This document shows positions 35,034-45,704 of a stretch of 64,000 bases of DNA, piece after piece. The number at the start of each line of letters is the position of its first letter. The first letter of the stretch is position 1. Source of the DNA: Lachnospiraceae bacterium (lineage in GTDB: Bacteria > Bacillota > Clostridia > Lachnospirales > Lachnospiraceae); NCBI GenBank assembly GCA_021202335.1, contig JAJQDE010000041.1, positions 1 to 64,000 of the forward strand, read 5' to 3'. Under the pieces are notes generated by a model. It made no database searches. It worked only from the letters and a program-made list of their open reading frames with translations, and had not been told where the DNA came from. Made by a program: the position numbers and the translations under genes.

Positions 35034-35248
35034 TTAATAATCCTCCTTGTTTTCCGAAGGAAAATGCGGCTGCCATTGCAGGAGCAGCGGCTTTCCTTCT
35101 TCAATTTATAAAAAATATAATACGCCTTGTGTCATACTGCAATGCGCTAAACCAACATTTATATTATAGTAAAAAAATTTTTACAGCACAACAAAAATAT
35201 GCTTTATTGTATAATTTTGTGCAATTTACTAAATTTAATTGTCGCAAT

Positions 35249-36544
35249 TTACGAAAAAACTACCTCAATGCGGGTGCCTTTTCCGGACTCGCTCTCCACG
35301 CTGACCTGCGCGCCGTGAACCTGTACGATGTGCTTTACGATTGCAAGCCCCAGCCCTGTGCCGCCGCGCTCCTTTGCGCGCGATTTGTCAACCCGGTAAA
35401 AGCGCTCAAAAATCCGCTCCTGATGCTCCTTGGGAATACCTATTCCGGTATCCGACACATCCAAAATCACGCCGCGCCTGTCGCGGCTGACATTAATTTC
35501 CACCTCGCCGCCCTCACGGTTATAACGGATTGCGTTGTCGCATATGTTATAAATCAGCTCCTCTATCATACGGCGGTTCGCATGTATCATCTGCGCCGTT
35601 CCATGAGTGCGGACGGTAACGCTTTGGCGTTTAGCCGCAAGCTCCAAAAGCTGCACGGTCGATATGGCAAGCTGATACAGATCAATATCCTCAAACTCCG
35701 GAGCGGTCTGCATCGCGTCAAGCTCTGAAAGCCTGATAATGTCATTGATCAGCGTCAAAAGCCTGTCGGCGTTTTTGTGTATCGCGCCCGCAAACTTCAC
35801 GGTCATTTCCTCGTCCGCAAGCCCGCTTTCCATAAGCTCCGCGTAGCCTGAAATGGAGGTCAGCGGGGTCTTAAGCTCATGCGTGACGTTTGCCGTAAAG
35901 TCCTGGCGCATGGTCGCGTTTTTCAAAATATCCCGATGCTGCCTGCTGATGGTTTCCACAAACGGCTTAAGCTCCTCGTAAATTTCCACCGAGCCGATGT
36001 CGTCCATATGCTTTCCCATGTTTTCAATCGGCGCAATCAGCGCGGAGGTGATAAGCCTTGAGAGCGCCGCGCACACGGCGAGCATCAGCAGCACCGCCCC
36101 TATCACAAAGGGAATAAGCCGCTGAAAAAGCCCGAACACGCTGCTTGCCTCCTTTGATATCCTGATAACGCCGCCGTCCTGCGTGCGCATGGCATAATAA
36201 AAGAGGCTTTTCGAGAGCGTATCGGAGTTGCGGATTGCATATCCTTCTCCATCCTCAAGCGCCTTTGCAATCTCCTCTCTGTCCGCATGATTGTCCATGC
36301 TGCTCTCGTCCGCCCGGCTGTCATAAAGCACGCTGCCGTCCTGCGACACCACGGTTATCCTAAGCCGCTCCTCTACCCTCTGATAGAGCGCCGGATTATC
36401 CTCCAAAAACGCCGCATAGGTTTTCAGCTCCTCCAAAACCTGCGCCTTAATCACATCATACGACACAAAAAGTGACAGTAAAAGCGTCGCCAATATCACA
36501 AGCGCGCTTACTGTCATAAAATATGTATTGATTTTTTTCTTCAT
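35249..36544 (-). CDS. phoR: PhoR-type sensor histidine kinase
   Basis: A 431-residue membrane kinase. Start is MKKKINTYFM with GGAG upstream, four bases after the regulator gene. One membrane segment near residues 10-30, an extracellular domain of about 110 residues, a second segment near 140-165, then a linker. The H-box is FTANVTHELKTPLTSISGYAEL, the N-box YNICDNAIRYNREGG, and the G-boxes DVSDTGIGIP and RGGTGLGLAI. Neighbouring nptA suggests phosphate sensing; other signals are possible. Confidence 0.88.
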   Translation of the reverse strand: MKKKINTYFMTVSALVILATLLLSLFVSYDVIKAQVLEELKTYAAFLEDNPALYQRVEERLRITVVSQDGSVLYDSRADESSMDNHADREEIAKALEDGEGYAIRNSDTLSKSLFYYAMRTQDGGVIRISKEASSVFGLFQRLIPFVIGAVLLMLAVCAALSRLITSALIAPIENMGKHMDDIGSVEIYEELKPFVETISRQHRDILKNATMRQDFTANVTHELKTPLTSISGYAELMESGLADEEMTVKFAGAIHKNADRLLTLINDIIRLSELDAMQTAPEFEDIDLYQLAISTVQLLELAAKRQSVTVRTHGTAQMIHANRRMIEELIYNICDNAIRYNREGGEVEINVSRDRRGVILDVSDTGIGIPKEHQERIFERFYRVDKSRAKERGGTGLGLAIVKHIVQVHGAQVSVESESGKGTRIEVVFS

Positions 36545-36548
36545 ATTA

Positions 36549-37226
36549 TTACTCCAAAACATAACCGACATTGCGCACTGTCCTGATGCGGTTTCCCTCA
36601 TTCCCGAGCTTTCTGCGCAGTGTCTTGATGTGCATGTCGACAGTCCTTGACTCGCCGCTGTAATCCATGCCCCAAATCCGGTCCATTATGCGTTCGCGCG
36701 TGAGCACGATGCCGGCATTTTCCATAAACATTTTCAAAAGCTCGTATTCCTTAAACGTCAGCTCGCACAGCTTGCCCTCCGCATAAACGGCATGTTTTTT
36801 GTCATCGATTGAAAGCTCCCCATGCGTGAGGCTCACGCTTTGGCTATCCTGCGTGTCCGTGCGCCGAAGCAGCGCCTTAACCCGGGCAATCAGCTCCATT
36901 ACGCCAAAGGGCTTTGTCAGATAATCGTCCGCACCGGCGTCCAGCCCCTTCACCTTATCTATTTCCGACGTTTTTGCCGTCACCATGATAACCTGGAGCT
37001 CCGCCCAGCCCTTGTTTTCCCTGAGTCTTTGGACAATTTTAATTCCGTCCTCATCCGGAAGCATAATATCCAGCACCACAGCCTTTGGCAGCCGCTCGTC
37101 GAGCGCCGCGTAAAAATCCTTTGCGTTTGAAAATCCCTTTACCTCATGCCCGCTGTTTTTGAGCGCAAAGCTCTCCACCTCAAGTATGTCGTTGTCGTCC
37201 TCCACTATATAAATCAGCGCCATCAT
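36549..37226 (-). CDS. phoB: PhoB/PhoP-type response regulator
   Basis: A 225-residue OmpR-class regulator. Receiver domain with acidic pocket VEDDND, phospho-acceptor Asp53 (VLDIMLPDEDG) and Lys in YLTKPFG. The C-terminal winged helix has LTFKEYELLKMFM and SRTVDMHIKTLRRKL. It is 21 bp from the Na/Pi transporter gene and 4 bp from the kinase, so the three are probably one operon. Confidence 0.9.
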   Translation of the reverse strand: MMALIYIVEDDNDILEVESFALKNSGHEVKGFSNAKDFYAALDERLPKAVVLDIMLPDEDGIKIVQRLRENKGWAELQVIMVTAKTSEIDKVKGLDAGADDYLTKPFGVMELIARVKALLRRTDTQDSQSVSLTHGELSIDDKKHAVYAEGKLCELTFKEYELLKMFMENAGIVLTRERIMDRIWGMDYSGESRTVDMHIKTLRRKLGNEGNRIRTVRNVGYVLE

Positions 37227-37247
37227 ATCACCCCGTTGTATTTCCCG

Positions 37248-39014
37248 CTATATACCGTATTTCAATAAATAGCTCTGATAAAGCGCATGAAATTCACTCT
37301 CATCGGCTCTGTCAAGACTGTCCGTATACTCATGCGCGTATGTTTCACTCTCATAAAGCTGCAGCACTCCGATTGCCAGATTAGAGCAATGGTCGGCAAT
37401 TCTCTCATAATTATTCGTAATGTCGGAAAGCACCAAACCCATCTGAGCCGTGCATTTTCCCTTCCGCAGCCGCTTGGTATGACGCTTTTTCATCTCCCGC
37501 TGAAGCCGGTCAATCGCCTCCTCAAACGGCTCGATTTTCCTTGCGCCCTCCAAATCCTCTGATTCAAATATTTGCACAGATTCCCCCACAATGTCAAGCA
37601 CTGCCTGCGAAAATATTTTAAGCTCCCGCGTCGCCTTGCCTGAAAAGCGCTGCCCGGACTTATTCATGCTGCGCGCAAGCTCCGCAATATTCACCGCATG
37701 GTCCGAAATACGCTCCAGATCGCTGATACCGTGCAGCAACATATTTAATTTCCTCGTATCGTTCCCCGTCAGATTTTTTGCGGAAAGCTTCACTAGATAT
37801 CCGCCCACCTCATCCTCATAGCGGTCGATGAGCTTTTCCCTATGCTCAAGCTGCTTTATTGCCTGTTGGTCGTATTCAAACAGCGCGCCCATCGCCGCGT
37901 TTACGTTTTCCGCAGCCAAATCCGCCATCTTAAGCACGCACGAATTTGTCTGCTCCAGCGCAAAGGCAGGCGTCTGCAAAAAGCGTTCGTCAAGCTTTGC
38001 AAACACGGCGTTTTCCTTTTCCTGCGCATATTCCTCGCTGTCGGGCGCAAGCACCACAAACGACAGCCGTTCCAGCAGCCCTGCAAACGGCAGCAGCACA
38101 AGCGTCGCCGCCACGTTGAAGCCCGTGTGTATCAACGCAATGCCCGCCGCGTTCGCAGGCTGCCGCAGAAAGTCAAAATGTATCGCCGCATTTAAAATGT
38201 AAAAGACAAGCATAAAGACCGCAACGCCGATTACGTTAAACAAAAGATGCACCAGCGCGGCGCGCTTTGCGTTCCTGCCCGCCCCGATGCCTGACATCAT
38301 CGCCGTGACGCAGGTGCCGATGTTCTGTCCCAAAATAATGGGGAGCGCAGACGCGTAGGTCACTGTTCCCGATGCGCAAAGCGCCTGCAAAATGCCGACC
38401 GACGCGGACGAGGATTGGATGATTGCCGTCAGCGCCGCTCCTGCCGCCAGCCCTAAGACCGGGTTTGAAAACATGGTAAAAAGCCCCGTAAACGAGGGAT
38501 TTTGGCTTAACGGCTTCATCGCGTCCGACATCGTGTCCATTCCGAACATGAGAATCGCAAAGCCCACCAAAATGCCGCCGATATCCCGCTTTTTTGCGTT
38601 TTTAACAAACAGGATAAACACCACGCCGATGATTGCAAGCACCGGCGAAAATGAGGACGGCTTAATGAGCCTTACAAAAAAGCTGCTGCTCTCTATGCCC
38701 GTGAGGCTGAGCAGCCATGAAGTGATGGTCGTGCCGACGTTTGCGCCCATGATGACGCCGATTGCCTGAGAAAGCTTCATGATGCCTGAGTTTACAAAGC
38801 CTACCACCATCACGGTCGTCGCGGACGAGGATTGGATTACCGCCGTAACCCCCGCACCCAAAAGCACGGCCTTCCATCTGCTGTCCGTCATACTCTCCAG
38901 GACGCGCTCAAGCCTGCCGCCCGAAAGCTTTTCCAGCCCTTCGCTCAGCATGTGCATGCCGTATAAAAATAATGCCAATCCGCCTATCATCGTAAGTAAA
39001 TCAAAAAAATCCAT
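37248..39014 (-). CDS. nptA: Na/Pi cotransporter family protein with PhoU-like tail
   Basis: A 588-residue membrane protein. The N-terminal 310 residues carry the two inverted Na/Pi repeats with QSSSATTVMVVGFVNSG and QSSSASVGILQAL, the family signatures. The C-terminal 230 residues are PhoU-like helices (two repeats, e.g. LHGISDLERISDHAVNIAEL and DITNNYERIADHCSNLA). It takes up or exports phosphate. A two-component system lies in the same operon, and a Pho-box-like pair lies upstream. Confidence 0.92.
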   Translation of the reverse strand: MDFFDLLTMIGGLALFLYGMHMLSEGLEKLSGGRLERVLESMTDSRWKAVLLGAGVTAVIQSSSATTVMVVGFVNSGIMKLSQAIGVIMGANVGTTITSWLLSLTGIESSSFFVRLIKPSSFSPVLAIIGVVFILFVKNAKKRDIGGILVGFAILMFGMDTMSDAMKPLSQNPSFTGLFTMFSNPVLGLAAGAALTAIIQSSSASVGILQALCASGTVTYASALPIILGQNIGTCVTAMMSGIGAGRNAKRAALVHLLFNVIGVAVFMLVFYILNAAIHFDFLRQPANAAGIALIHTGFNVAATLVLLPFAGLLERLSFVVLAPDSEEYAQEKENAVFAKLDERFLQTPAFALEQTNSCVLKMADLAAENVNAAMGALFEYDQQAIKQLEHREKLIDRYEDEVGGYLVKLSAKNLTGNDTRKLNMLLHGISDLERISDHAVNIAELARSMNKSGQRFSGKATRELKIFSQAVLDIVGESVQIFESEDLEGARKIEPFEEAIDRLQREMKKRHTKRLRKGKCTAQMGLVLSDITNNYERIADHCSNLAIGVLQLYESETYAHEYTDSLDRADESEFHALYQSYLLKYGI

Positions 39015-39060
39015 ACATTTTCCATTCCCGATTTTTATTTAAAATACACAAAAGTATCTT

Positions 39061-39113
39061 ATAATACTCATTATTCCATGCATTTGTAAAATTTATATGC
39101 ATGGTTGTGTAAA
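39061..39113 (-). promoter_or_regulatory. Promoter of nptA with Pho-box-like repeats
   Basis: On the minus strand TTTACA occurs twice, 23 bp apart (39108-39113 and 39085-39090), followed 18 bases later by TATTAT. PhoP boxes of Bacillus are TTHACA-like repeats with 11-bp period, so 23 bp is about two periods. The proximal TTTACA could equally be a plain -35. Confidence 0.45.
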
Positions 39114-39123
39114 TTTCATGTAA

Positions 39124-39157
39124 AAAGAATGTGCCGGCAATGCCGGCACATTCTTTT
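39124..39157. terminator. Terminator of the glgCD operon
   Basis: GAATGTGCCGGCA-A-TGCCGGCACATTC flanked by A and T runs. It overlaps the stop region of glgD and separates it from nptA. Confidence 0.88.
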
Positions 39158-40304
39158 ATACGGTTTTTCTTTTTTCGACATACACGGGGAATGATTCAGT
39201 TCCTTTCAGCTCCTTATAAGCCGAAATAGTAACGTTCTTGTCCGTGATGGTATGCTCTACGGTCGCTCCGGTTTCGATAACCGTGTCCTGCATAAGCACA
39301 CAGTTCCTTACCTTCGCGCCCTTTCCAATCTTAACGCCCCTGAATAGAATACTGTTTTCTACCTCGCCCTCGATGACGCAGCCGTCCGCAGCCATCACAT
39401 TCCTGACATGGGAGCCTGCCGCATATCTTGTAGGATTGTCGTCACGTATCTTTGTGTAAATCGTGCCCGGTGAGAACAGCGCGCTGACGTTCTCCTCCTT
39501 GAGCAGCTTCATGTTTTCCTCAAAATAGCTCTTAATGTCAAGTATTCTTGCGAAATAGCCCGTGTGCTGATAAGCCCTCACGTCGAGCCTGTTAATCTGC
39601 GGAGAAACAATGTCGCGCTCAAAGTAAATCAAGCCGTTTACATATGCCTCGCGGATTTGATCCATGAGCATCTGCCGTTCCATCACATAAATATTCATGG
39701 AAACATTCTGCTCACCCTTTTCCTTCTCGTTTACCACAATCCGCTTCACCTTATCATCGTCGCCGATGTCAAGCGTATAATACAGGTCTTTCTTCGTAAC
39801 GTCAATGTCAAGCAGCGCCTTGGGAACCTCCTCCCTTGTGTCGGCGATGGTTATATCCGCCCCGCTGTCTATATGCTTCTGCAAGAATGCGCTGAAATCA
39901 AAGTTTACGGCGATATTCGTGTCCGCCATAATAACATATTTTTCCTTTTGGCGCTTGAGGTAATCCAAAATGCTTGCAATCGCCTCAACCCTGCCGTTAT
40001 AAACGTTTACGGACTTCTGAGCATAGGGGGGGATAATGTTCAGACCGCCGTTTTTGCGGGTTAAATCCCACTCGCGCCCTGCGCCGAGATGATCCATGAG
40101 TGAGTGATAATTTCTCTTCACAATCAGTGAAATATTGTCAATGCCACAATTTACCATGCTTGAAAGCATAAAGTCAACAAGCCTGTAACGGCTTGCAAAC
40201 GGTATGGACGCCATCAGACGCTCCGAAACAAGCTCAGGTACCAATGAATCATAGCTGTTGGGGAATAAAATACCCATTGCCGAATCTGCATTTGAATTTA
40301 CCAT
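39156..40304 (-). CDS. glgD: Glucose-1-phosphate adenylyltransferase, GlgD subunit
   Basis: A 382-residue paralogue of GlgC. The N-terminus ([22 protein letters not shown]) lacks the GGxGxRL nucleotide loop, as is known for GlgD, which acts as a non-catalytic partner. It keeps [23 protein letters not shown] and a left-handed beta-helix C-terminus ([23 protein letters not shown]). It overlaps glgC by 7 bp. Together they make ADP-glucose for glycogen. Confidence 0.93.
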   Translation of the reverse strand: MVNSNADSAMGILFPNSYDSLVPELVSERLMASIPFASRYRLVDFMLSSMVNCGIDNISLIVKRNYHSLMDHLGAGREWDLTRKNGGLNIIPPYAQKSVNVYNGRVEAIASILDYLKRQKEKYVIMADTNIAVNFDFSAFLQKHIDSGADITIADTREEVPKALLDIDVTKKDLYYTLDIGDDDKVKRIVVNEKEKGEQNVSMNIYVMERQMLMDQIREAYVNGLIYFERDIVSPQINRLDVRAYQHTGYFARILDIKSYFEENMKLLKEENVSALFSPGTIYTKIRDDNPTRYAAGSHVRNVMAADGCVIEGEVENSILFRGVKIGKGAKVRNCVLMQDTVIETGATVEHTITDKNVTISAYKELKGTESFPVYVEKRKTV

Positions 40305-41506
40305 ACCTTGTCACCTCCCTTAACGTCCTCTGATACCATTGCCTTTGGCCCGATAAAGGCTCCCTCGCCTACTACCACGCCTGACCCGACTGTCGCCACG
40401 CCCTTCTCATCGCCCTCGGGCATCGCGCCGACCTCCGCGTCCTTCTCAATCACGACATTTTCCGCCACAATACAGTGCTTTACCTTTGCGCCCGTTTTAA
40501 TGGTGCTTCCGCCCATGATAACAGCATCCTCAATCTCCGCGCCCTTCTCTACCTTCACGCCGGCAAAAAGAATCGAATGTTTTACGCTGCCCTCAACGCT
40601 GCACCCGTCCGTAATCATACTGTTCTCAAGCGTAGCGTCCTCGCCGATTATGTGGCCCGTCATACCGCTGTTGCGGCTGTAAATGCGCCAGTTGTCGTCA
40701 AAGATGTTAATACCGGAATTTTCGGGGTCGAGCACCTCCATATTTGCCTCCCACAGAGAGGAAATCGTTCCCACGTCCTTCCAATAACCGTCAAATCTGT
40801 ACGCATACATCTGTCTGCCATCTCTTAACAGGCTCGGAATGACGTTCTTTCCGAAATCGTTCTCCGAATCGGGGTCATTCTCGTCCTCAATCAGATACTT
40901 CTTTAAGATATCCCAATTGAATATGTAAATACCCATTGAAGCCAGGTTTGACTTCGGCTCCTTTGGCTTTTCCTGAAATTCCGTAATCTTGTCGTTATCG
41001 TCCGTCACCATAAGACCGAAGCGGCTTGCCTCGTCCCATGGAACCTCCATAACCGCCACGGAAAATTCCGCGCCCTTCTCCTTGTGGAATTTCAAAAAGT
41101 CACTGTAATCCTGCTTGCAGATCTGGTCGCCCGAAAGAATGATGACATATTTGGGATCGTATCTTTCGATGAAGTTAATGTTTTGGTAAATGGCGTTTGC
41201 CGTACCCTTGTACCAATCCGAGCCGCTTGCCTGCTGGTATGGCGGAAGCACATGCACGCCTCCGTGAAGCCTGTCCAAATCCCACGGCTGTCCGTTTCCG
41301 ATATACTCGTTGAGCACCAACGGCTGATACTGTGTAAGAATACCTACTGTATCAATACCCGAATTTACACAGTTTGACAATGGAAAATCAATAATTCTGT
41401 ATTTCCCTCCAAAGGGAACCGCAGGCTTTGCCAGCTTCTGCGTGAGTGTATACAGACGTGAGCCCTGCCCGCCGGCGAGCAGCATTGCAATCATTTCTTT
41501 TGCCAT
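40298..41506 (-). CDS. glgC: Glucose-1-phosphate adenylyltransferase, GlgC subunit
   Basis: A 402-residue catalytic subunit. The nucleotide loop [33 protein letters not shown] is intact, as are the sugar-binding segments and the C-terminal beta-helix ([22 protein letters not shown]). Product ADP-glucose feeds glycogen synthase, which is not in this window. GGAGG precedes the ATG. Confidence 0.95.
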   Translation of the reverse strand: MAKEMIAMLLAGGQGSRLYTLTQKLAKPAVPFGGKYRIIDFPLSNCVNSGIDTVGILTQYQPLVLNEYIGNGQPWDLDRLHGGVHVLPPYQQASGSDWYKGTANAIYQNINFIERYDPKYVIILSGDQICKQDYSDFLKFHKEKGAEFSVAVMEVPWDEASRFGLMVTDDNDKITEFQEKPKEPKSNLASMGIYIFNWDILKKYLIEDENDPDSENDFGKNVIPSLLRDGRQMYAYRFDGYWKDVGTISSLWEANMEVLDPENSGINIFDDNWRIYSRNSGMTGHIIGEDATLENSMITDGCSVEGSVKHSILFAGVKVEKGAEIEDAVIMGGSTIKTGAKVKHCIVAENVVIEKDAEVGAMPEGDEKGVATVGSGVVVGEGAFIGPKAMVSEDVKGGDKVW

Positions 41507-41656
41507 ATGTTCTGCCTCCTCCTTTAATTCAATAAAATGGATTTATTGAAATTATACTATAAACCCCAAAAAAATGATAGCCTTTTGTGCATTTTTGTTA
41601 AAAATTTCCTGTCTGTGCAAAATAAAGAACATAATAAAGAATGTGCCGTGGAGCTT

Positions 41657-41725
41657 TTTATCGTATAGGACGAACTGTCCTATACGATAAATTACGGCTG
41701 CCCTAACTGTACGCTAAGGCAGCCG
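41657..41725. terminator. Two consecutive hairpins downstream of the hydratase gene
   Basis: CGGCTGCC...GGCAGCCG (41695-41725), then a perfect 15-bp stem TTTATCGTATAGGAC-GAACT-GTCCTATACGATAAA (41657-41691). They lie between the hydratase stop and glgC. The first is a normal terminator; the second, without a good U-run, is unusually perfect. Confidence 0.7.
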
Positions 41726-41755
41726 GTAATTATTATTATTCCGTTTGTCCGTTTT

Positions 41756-44047
41756 TTATGACACTCTGTTGTAGTTAATCAGGCAGCCCTTCAGAATAAT
41801 CTGTCTTTCCTCGTCCGTAAGCTCGCCCAGGGTCATTTCAAATTCCGTCTTTTTGTCCTTTCCGACAACATACGCCTTTATCACATCCTGCTTCTCCTCA
41901 ACAGCCCTTCTGATGCCCGGAATATAAATGTAATCTAGATTTTTAAACGGCAGCTCTCCCTCCCTGATAAGGAACGGCAGCATTCCCCAGTTGATAAGGT
42001 TTGAGCGATAACGCTTCGTCGCATATTCATTCGCGATGTTTGCCCAGCCGCCAAGCACCTTCTGACAGCTTGCCGCCTGCTCCCTTGCCGAGCCGTCACC
42101 CGGTTTTACCGCAAAAATCGTGCTTCCGATGCCGGTATTGCTTCTGTCCGCATCGGGCGTGATGGTTTTCATCATTTTCCACGCCTCATCAAGCTCGGGA
42201 AGCGTCTGAACAGGGCAGGCATTCTCCTCGCGCGCCTTTTCGGCAGTCTGAATTTCCTTTGCCAGCCCTACATAAGCGGGATCCTTTCTCGAGAGTGTAA
42301 ACTCCGCAAGCCCCAAAGGATTTGAACGGTACGATGATGTTTCTCCCGATGGAATCAGCTCGTCCGTCGTCGTGACCGGGTCATGTATCTCGGAAACAAC
42401 CTTCAGCATCAGATTTTCCGTGAGCGCAACCATTGCGGGCCAATCCTTGATATTCGGGCCGAATTTGATTTCCACCGACTCGTCAGCCACGCCCTTTGAA
42501 TCAAACACACGGTTCTCATAAATCCTGCTGTCAAAGAAATAGCGGTACTTTGTAAAGTTTCCGTCAAACTCCGTGGCAGGAGTAAGATAGCCCTTGTTTG
42601 CCGCAGTTGCCGCAATCGAGCGCGCATCCATAAGCGCCACCGACGCAATCTGCCCGCTTTGCAGCTTCGAGCCCTCGCGGTTCGGGAAGTTCCTTGTGGA
42701 ATGTCTGATAGAGAAGGCATTGTTTGCGGGAGTATCGCCTGCGCCAAAGCAGGGTCCGCAGAATGCGGTCTTTAATACCGCACCCGTCTGCATCAGCTTA
42801 GCCGCGCAGCCGTTCTTTATCAGCTCCATGTATATAGGCATTGACGCCGGATATATGCTCAGGGTAAACTCATCGGGGCCTATGCTTGCGTTGTCAAGAA
42901 TGTCCGCCGCCGCGCAGATGTTTTCAAAACCGCCGCCCGCACATCCGGCGATAATCCCCTGCTCCACATACAGCTTTCCGTTTCTGACCTTATCCTTGAG
43001 CTTAAAGTCAACCGCGCCGTCAAGGCTTACAAGCGCCTTTTTCTCGCAGTCGTCGAGGATATCCGAAAGATTTGCGTTTAACTCCTCTATTGTATAGGTA
43101 TTGCTCGGGTGGAAGGGCATCGCTATCATCGGCTTGATTTTGCTCAGATTTACCTTGATCACACCGTCATAGTAAGCTGTTTCCCCGGGATTTAACTCGG
43201 CAAAATCCCCGCTCCTGCCGTGGATTTCATAAAATTCCTTAATTTCATCGTCGGTTCTCCATATAGAAGAAAGGCAGGTCGTTTCCGTGGTCATGACGTC
43301 TATGCCTATTCTGAAATCCGCCGACAGGGACGAAACGCCGGGACCCACAAACTCCATTACCTTGTTTTTCACATAACCGTTCTTAAATACCGCGCCGATA
43401 ATCGCAAGCGCAACGTCCTGCGGTCCGACTCCCTTTGCGGGGGCTCCTTCCATATATACGGCAACCACGCCGGGCATATTGAGATCATAGGTCTGATTTA
43501 AAAGCTGCTTCACAAGCTCCGGACCGCCCTCGCCCATCGCCATCGTTCCGAGCGCGCCATATCGTGTATGTGAGTCCGAGCCGAGTATCATTCTTCCGCC
43601 GCCCGCAAGCATTTCGCGCGCAAACTGGTGAATGACCGCCTGATGAGGGGGAACGTAAATTCCGCCGTATTTCTTCGCGCATGTAAGTCCAAACATATGG
43701 TCGTCCTCATTAATTGTGCCGCCGACCGCACACAGTGAGTTATGGCAGTTTGTCAGCACATAAGGAACAGGGAATTTCGTAAGTCCCGACGCGCGCGCCG
43801 TCTGGATAATTCCCACAAAGGTGATATCATGGGAGGTCAGCTTGTCAAACTTAATCTTAAGCTTATCCATGTTATCGGAGGTATTGTGCTTTTCGAGAAT
43901 CCCGTAAGCTATGGTATTTTTCTTTGCCTTGGCCTTATCGGCGTCCTTTCCGGTCTTTGCCTTCACCGCCGCTGCCGCGTCCGCGTCGTCAGCGATAAGC
44001 TCCGTACCGTTTAACAGATATGCGCCTGTTTCAAATAATTGTATCAT
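41756..44047 (-). CDS. Aconitase-family hydratase
   Basis: A 763-residue Fe-S hydratase. It has [20 protein letters not shown], the cluster cysteines in [15 protein letters not shown] and in the GCAGGG region, and the swivel-domain part [17 protein letters not shown]. This longer, divergent class (YbhJ-like) is usually annotated only as hydratase in Lachnospiraceae; the true substrate (citrate/isocitrate or another) cannot be told from sequence. No neighbouring citrate genes are present. Confidence 0.85.
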   Translation of the reverse strand: MIQLFETGAYLLNGTELIADDADAAAAVKAKTGKDADKAKAKKNTIAYGILEKHNTSDNMDKLKIKFDKLTSHDITFVGIIQTARASGLTKFPVPYVLTNCHNSLCAVGGTINEDDHMFGLTCAKKYGGIYVPPHQAVIHQFAREMLAGGGRMILGSDSHTRYGALGTMAMGEGGPELVKQLLNQTYDLNMPGVVAVYMEGAPAKGVGPQDVALAIIGAVFKNGYVKNKVMEFVGPGVSSLSADFRIGIDVMTTETTCLSSIWRTDDEIKEFYEIHGRSGDFAELNPGETAYYDGVIKVNLSKIKPMIAMPFHPSNTYTIEELNANLSDILDDCEKKALVSLDGAVDFKLKDKVRNGKLYVEQGIIAGCAGGGFENICAAADILDNASIGPDEFTLSIYPASMPIYMELIKNGCAAKLMQTGAVLKTAFCGPCFGAGDTPANNAFSIRHSTRNFPNREGSKLQSGQIASVALMDARSIAATAANKGYLTPATEFDGNFTKYRYFFDSRIYENRVFDSKGVADESVEIKFGPNIKDWPAMVALTENLMLKVVSEIHDPVTTTDELIPSGETSSYRSNPLGLAEFTLSRKDPAYVGLAKEIQTAEKAREENACPVQTLPELDEAWKMMKTITPDADRSNTGIGSTIFAVKPGDGSAREQAASCQKVLGGWANIANEYATKRYRSNLINWGMLPFLIREGELPFKNLDYIYIPGIRRAVEEKQDVIKAYVVGKDKKTEFEMTLGELTDEERQIILKGCLINYNRVS

Positions 44048-44186
44048 TATATCACACCTGACCTTCCTGAATATTTTTGTGTTTTTTGAAAAAGGCGCAA
44101 GCTTTTTGCAGCGTGCGCCCTTGTACTATATTTATGTTAATTCTTTATCCGATATCTGTCAAGTTTTTTTGGATTTTTGCCAATTA

Positions 44187-45047
44187 TCAAAAGCACTTTT
44201 TCAAAAGTCTTAAGCGGACTCTGTCACGATGCTCAGGCTTTACAAGATAATACACAAAGCTCTCCAAAACCTTATAGCGGTTAAAGCCCCGCCCGTCCAA
44301 TTTAAAATTCCTCAAGCCCGCGTCATAATATCTTCCCATGATGTCATCCGCAGTAATAAAGGAGCGGTTTTCCATTATCTGATAAAATTCCCGGTTGATA
44401 TTTGCGCATTTTTCAAATTTCAGCTCGGAAAATTCAAGCTGGCATTTTCCCACTGCCTTATAATGGTCCCTGCGCCTCGGGCAATCGTCCGCGCAATAGT
44501 GGTTTGCAATCAGCTCAAGCTTTTCCCGATGAGGCATTTGAAACAGCTCCTGCGTATTGTTCATGGCGGAATCCAAAACCACATAGCGGTAATCCTTCTC
44601 AAGCTCGCCTCTTACGGCGTCCATATCATTCAGGCATTTTGTGGTGGAGGATATGAGCGCATAGCCCGGATACATTTTGCGGATAAAGTCCTCCAAAAGC
44701 GGGGAGTTCACAATCACTTCATTTTTTCCGTTATCTCCAAGCTCCATGCACTGATTGCAGTAGGTGTCCGGCAGATGCACCTTCTGCAGCAGCGGATTGG
44801 TAAATGTATAGCGGACCGCGATACCGCGCTTATTGTATTCCTCAATCGCATATTCCATTTCCTGCCTGGTCGCGCTCCCCAAAATCACTCTGCCTCCGTT
44901 CCAAATGCTTCCCGGAAAGCAGCCGTATGCGGCGCCAATCCTGATATTGTCAAAAAACAACCCCGGCTCATCCCCCATCATATCCGCCAGGGTTGTAATC
45001 AGACGAAAATTCTCATAGAAGCCCGGAAGAAAAAAGTTAATTTTCAT
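44187..45047 (-). CDS. Conserved protein, U32-peptidase-like barrel
   Basis: A 286-residue protein without signal peptide. The segments RYTFTNPLLQKVHLPDTYCNQCMEL and IVNSPLLEDFIRKMYPGYALISSTTKCL are like the barrel of U32-type proteins. A Cys cluster (NHYCADDCPRRRDHYKAVGKC) could bind a metal or cluster. Its role is unknown. It overlaps the upstream Ser/Thr-rich gene by 11 bp. Confidence 0.55.
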   Translation of the reverse strand: MKINFFLPGFYENFRLITTLADMMGDEPGLFFDNIRIGAAYGCFPGSIWNGGRVILGSATRQEMEYAIEEYNKRGIAVRYTFTNPLLQKVHLPDTYCNQCMELGDNGKNEVIVNSPLLEDFIRKMYPGYALISSTTKCLNDMDAVRGELEKDYRYVVLDSAMNNTQELFQMPHREKLELIANHYCADDCPRRRDHYKAVGKCQLEFSELKFEKCANINREFYQIMENRSFITADDIMGRYYDAGLRNFKLDGRGFNRYKVLESFVYYLVKPEHRDRVRLRLLKKCF

Positions 45048-45477
45048 CGCTGCCGGACTGCGCTCCCTGAGTGCCGATCGCCTTGCGCTCCACCGTCGTC
45101 ACGCCGTTCTCAACGGTCGTGGTCTGAAGGTATGTGACTCCGTTAATCGTGACAACCTCCGTGGTGGTTTCGTCCTCGCTTTCAGAGCTGTCGCCGCTTC
45201 CGCCCGCAGCCGACGCAGTGCCCGACTCCTCAGCGGAGGTTCCCGCTTCCGAATATGTCGCGGAACCGTCCGACTCTGACTTTGCAGCCTCAAACACCTT
45301 TGCAAAATCATTATAGTTTTCGCAGGGAAGCGCTTCATCCGCACTGCCGATGGTGGATATGTAGCTGTCCTGCGCCTTTGTGCTCTCCGAAGATGTGTCT
45401 GTGGAAGAGGTTCCCTTTACTGCCGCAGAGGAAAGCACTCCGTTATAGCTTAAATACTCATCAATTTTTAATGACAT
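45037..45477 (-). CDS. Ser/Thr/Glu-rich hypothetical protein
   Basis: A 146-residue low-complexity protein, start MSLKIDEYLSYNGVL after AAAGGTGG. The middle is Ser/Glu-rich and the end has TTEVVTINGVTYLQTTTVENGVTTVE. The ORF-track start 33 codons upstream passes through palindromic intergenic DNA and is unlikely. No family recognised; it is coupled to the U32-like gene. Confidence 0.6.
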   Translation of the reverse strand: MSLKIDEYLSYNGVLSSAAVKGTSSTDTSSESTKAQDSYISTIGSADEALPCENYNDFAKVFEAAKSESDGSATYSEAGTSAEESGTASAAGGSGDSSESEDETTTEVVTINGVTYLQTTTVENGVTTVERKAIGTQGAQSGSDEN

Positions 45478-45495
45478 AAATACCACCTTTCTTTT

Positions 45496-45644
45496 GCTTG
45501 TTTTTTCCTTGCTCAGGTCTTTCACTCGAAAGCCCGCGCTTACGCGCTCTCTGTTATGCATAACACTGTTATGCATAACGCTTTCTCGTTAATGTCGCGG
45601 AAAAAACAAATGCCGCTTCGCGTCGCTTGTTTTTTCCTTGCTCC
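45496..45644. repeat. Intergenic repeat region: 19-bp direct repeats and two 12-bp palindromes
   Basis: GCTTGTTTTTTCCTTGCTC occurs at 45496-45514 and 45625-45643. Between them GTTATGCATAAC occurs twice (45553-45564 and 45568-45579), three bases apart. GGAAAAAAC and GTTTTTTCC also form an inverted repeat at the right end. This lies upstream of the Ser/Thr-rich gene. Confidence 0.7.
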
Positions 45645-45704
45645 ATTACATTATATATCGAATTTTATCCCCAAAACATAATATCGTTCACAGAGTTTTC
45701 ACAT

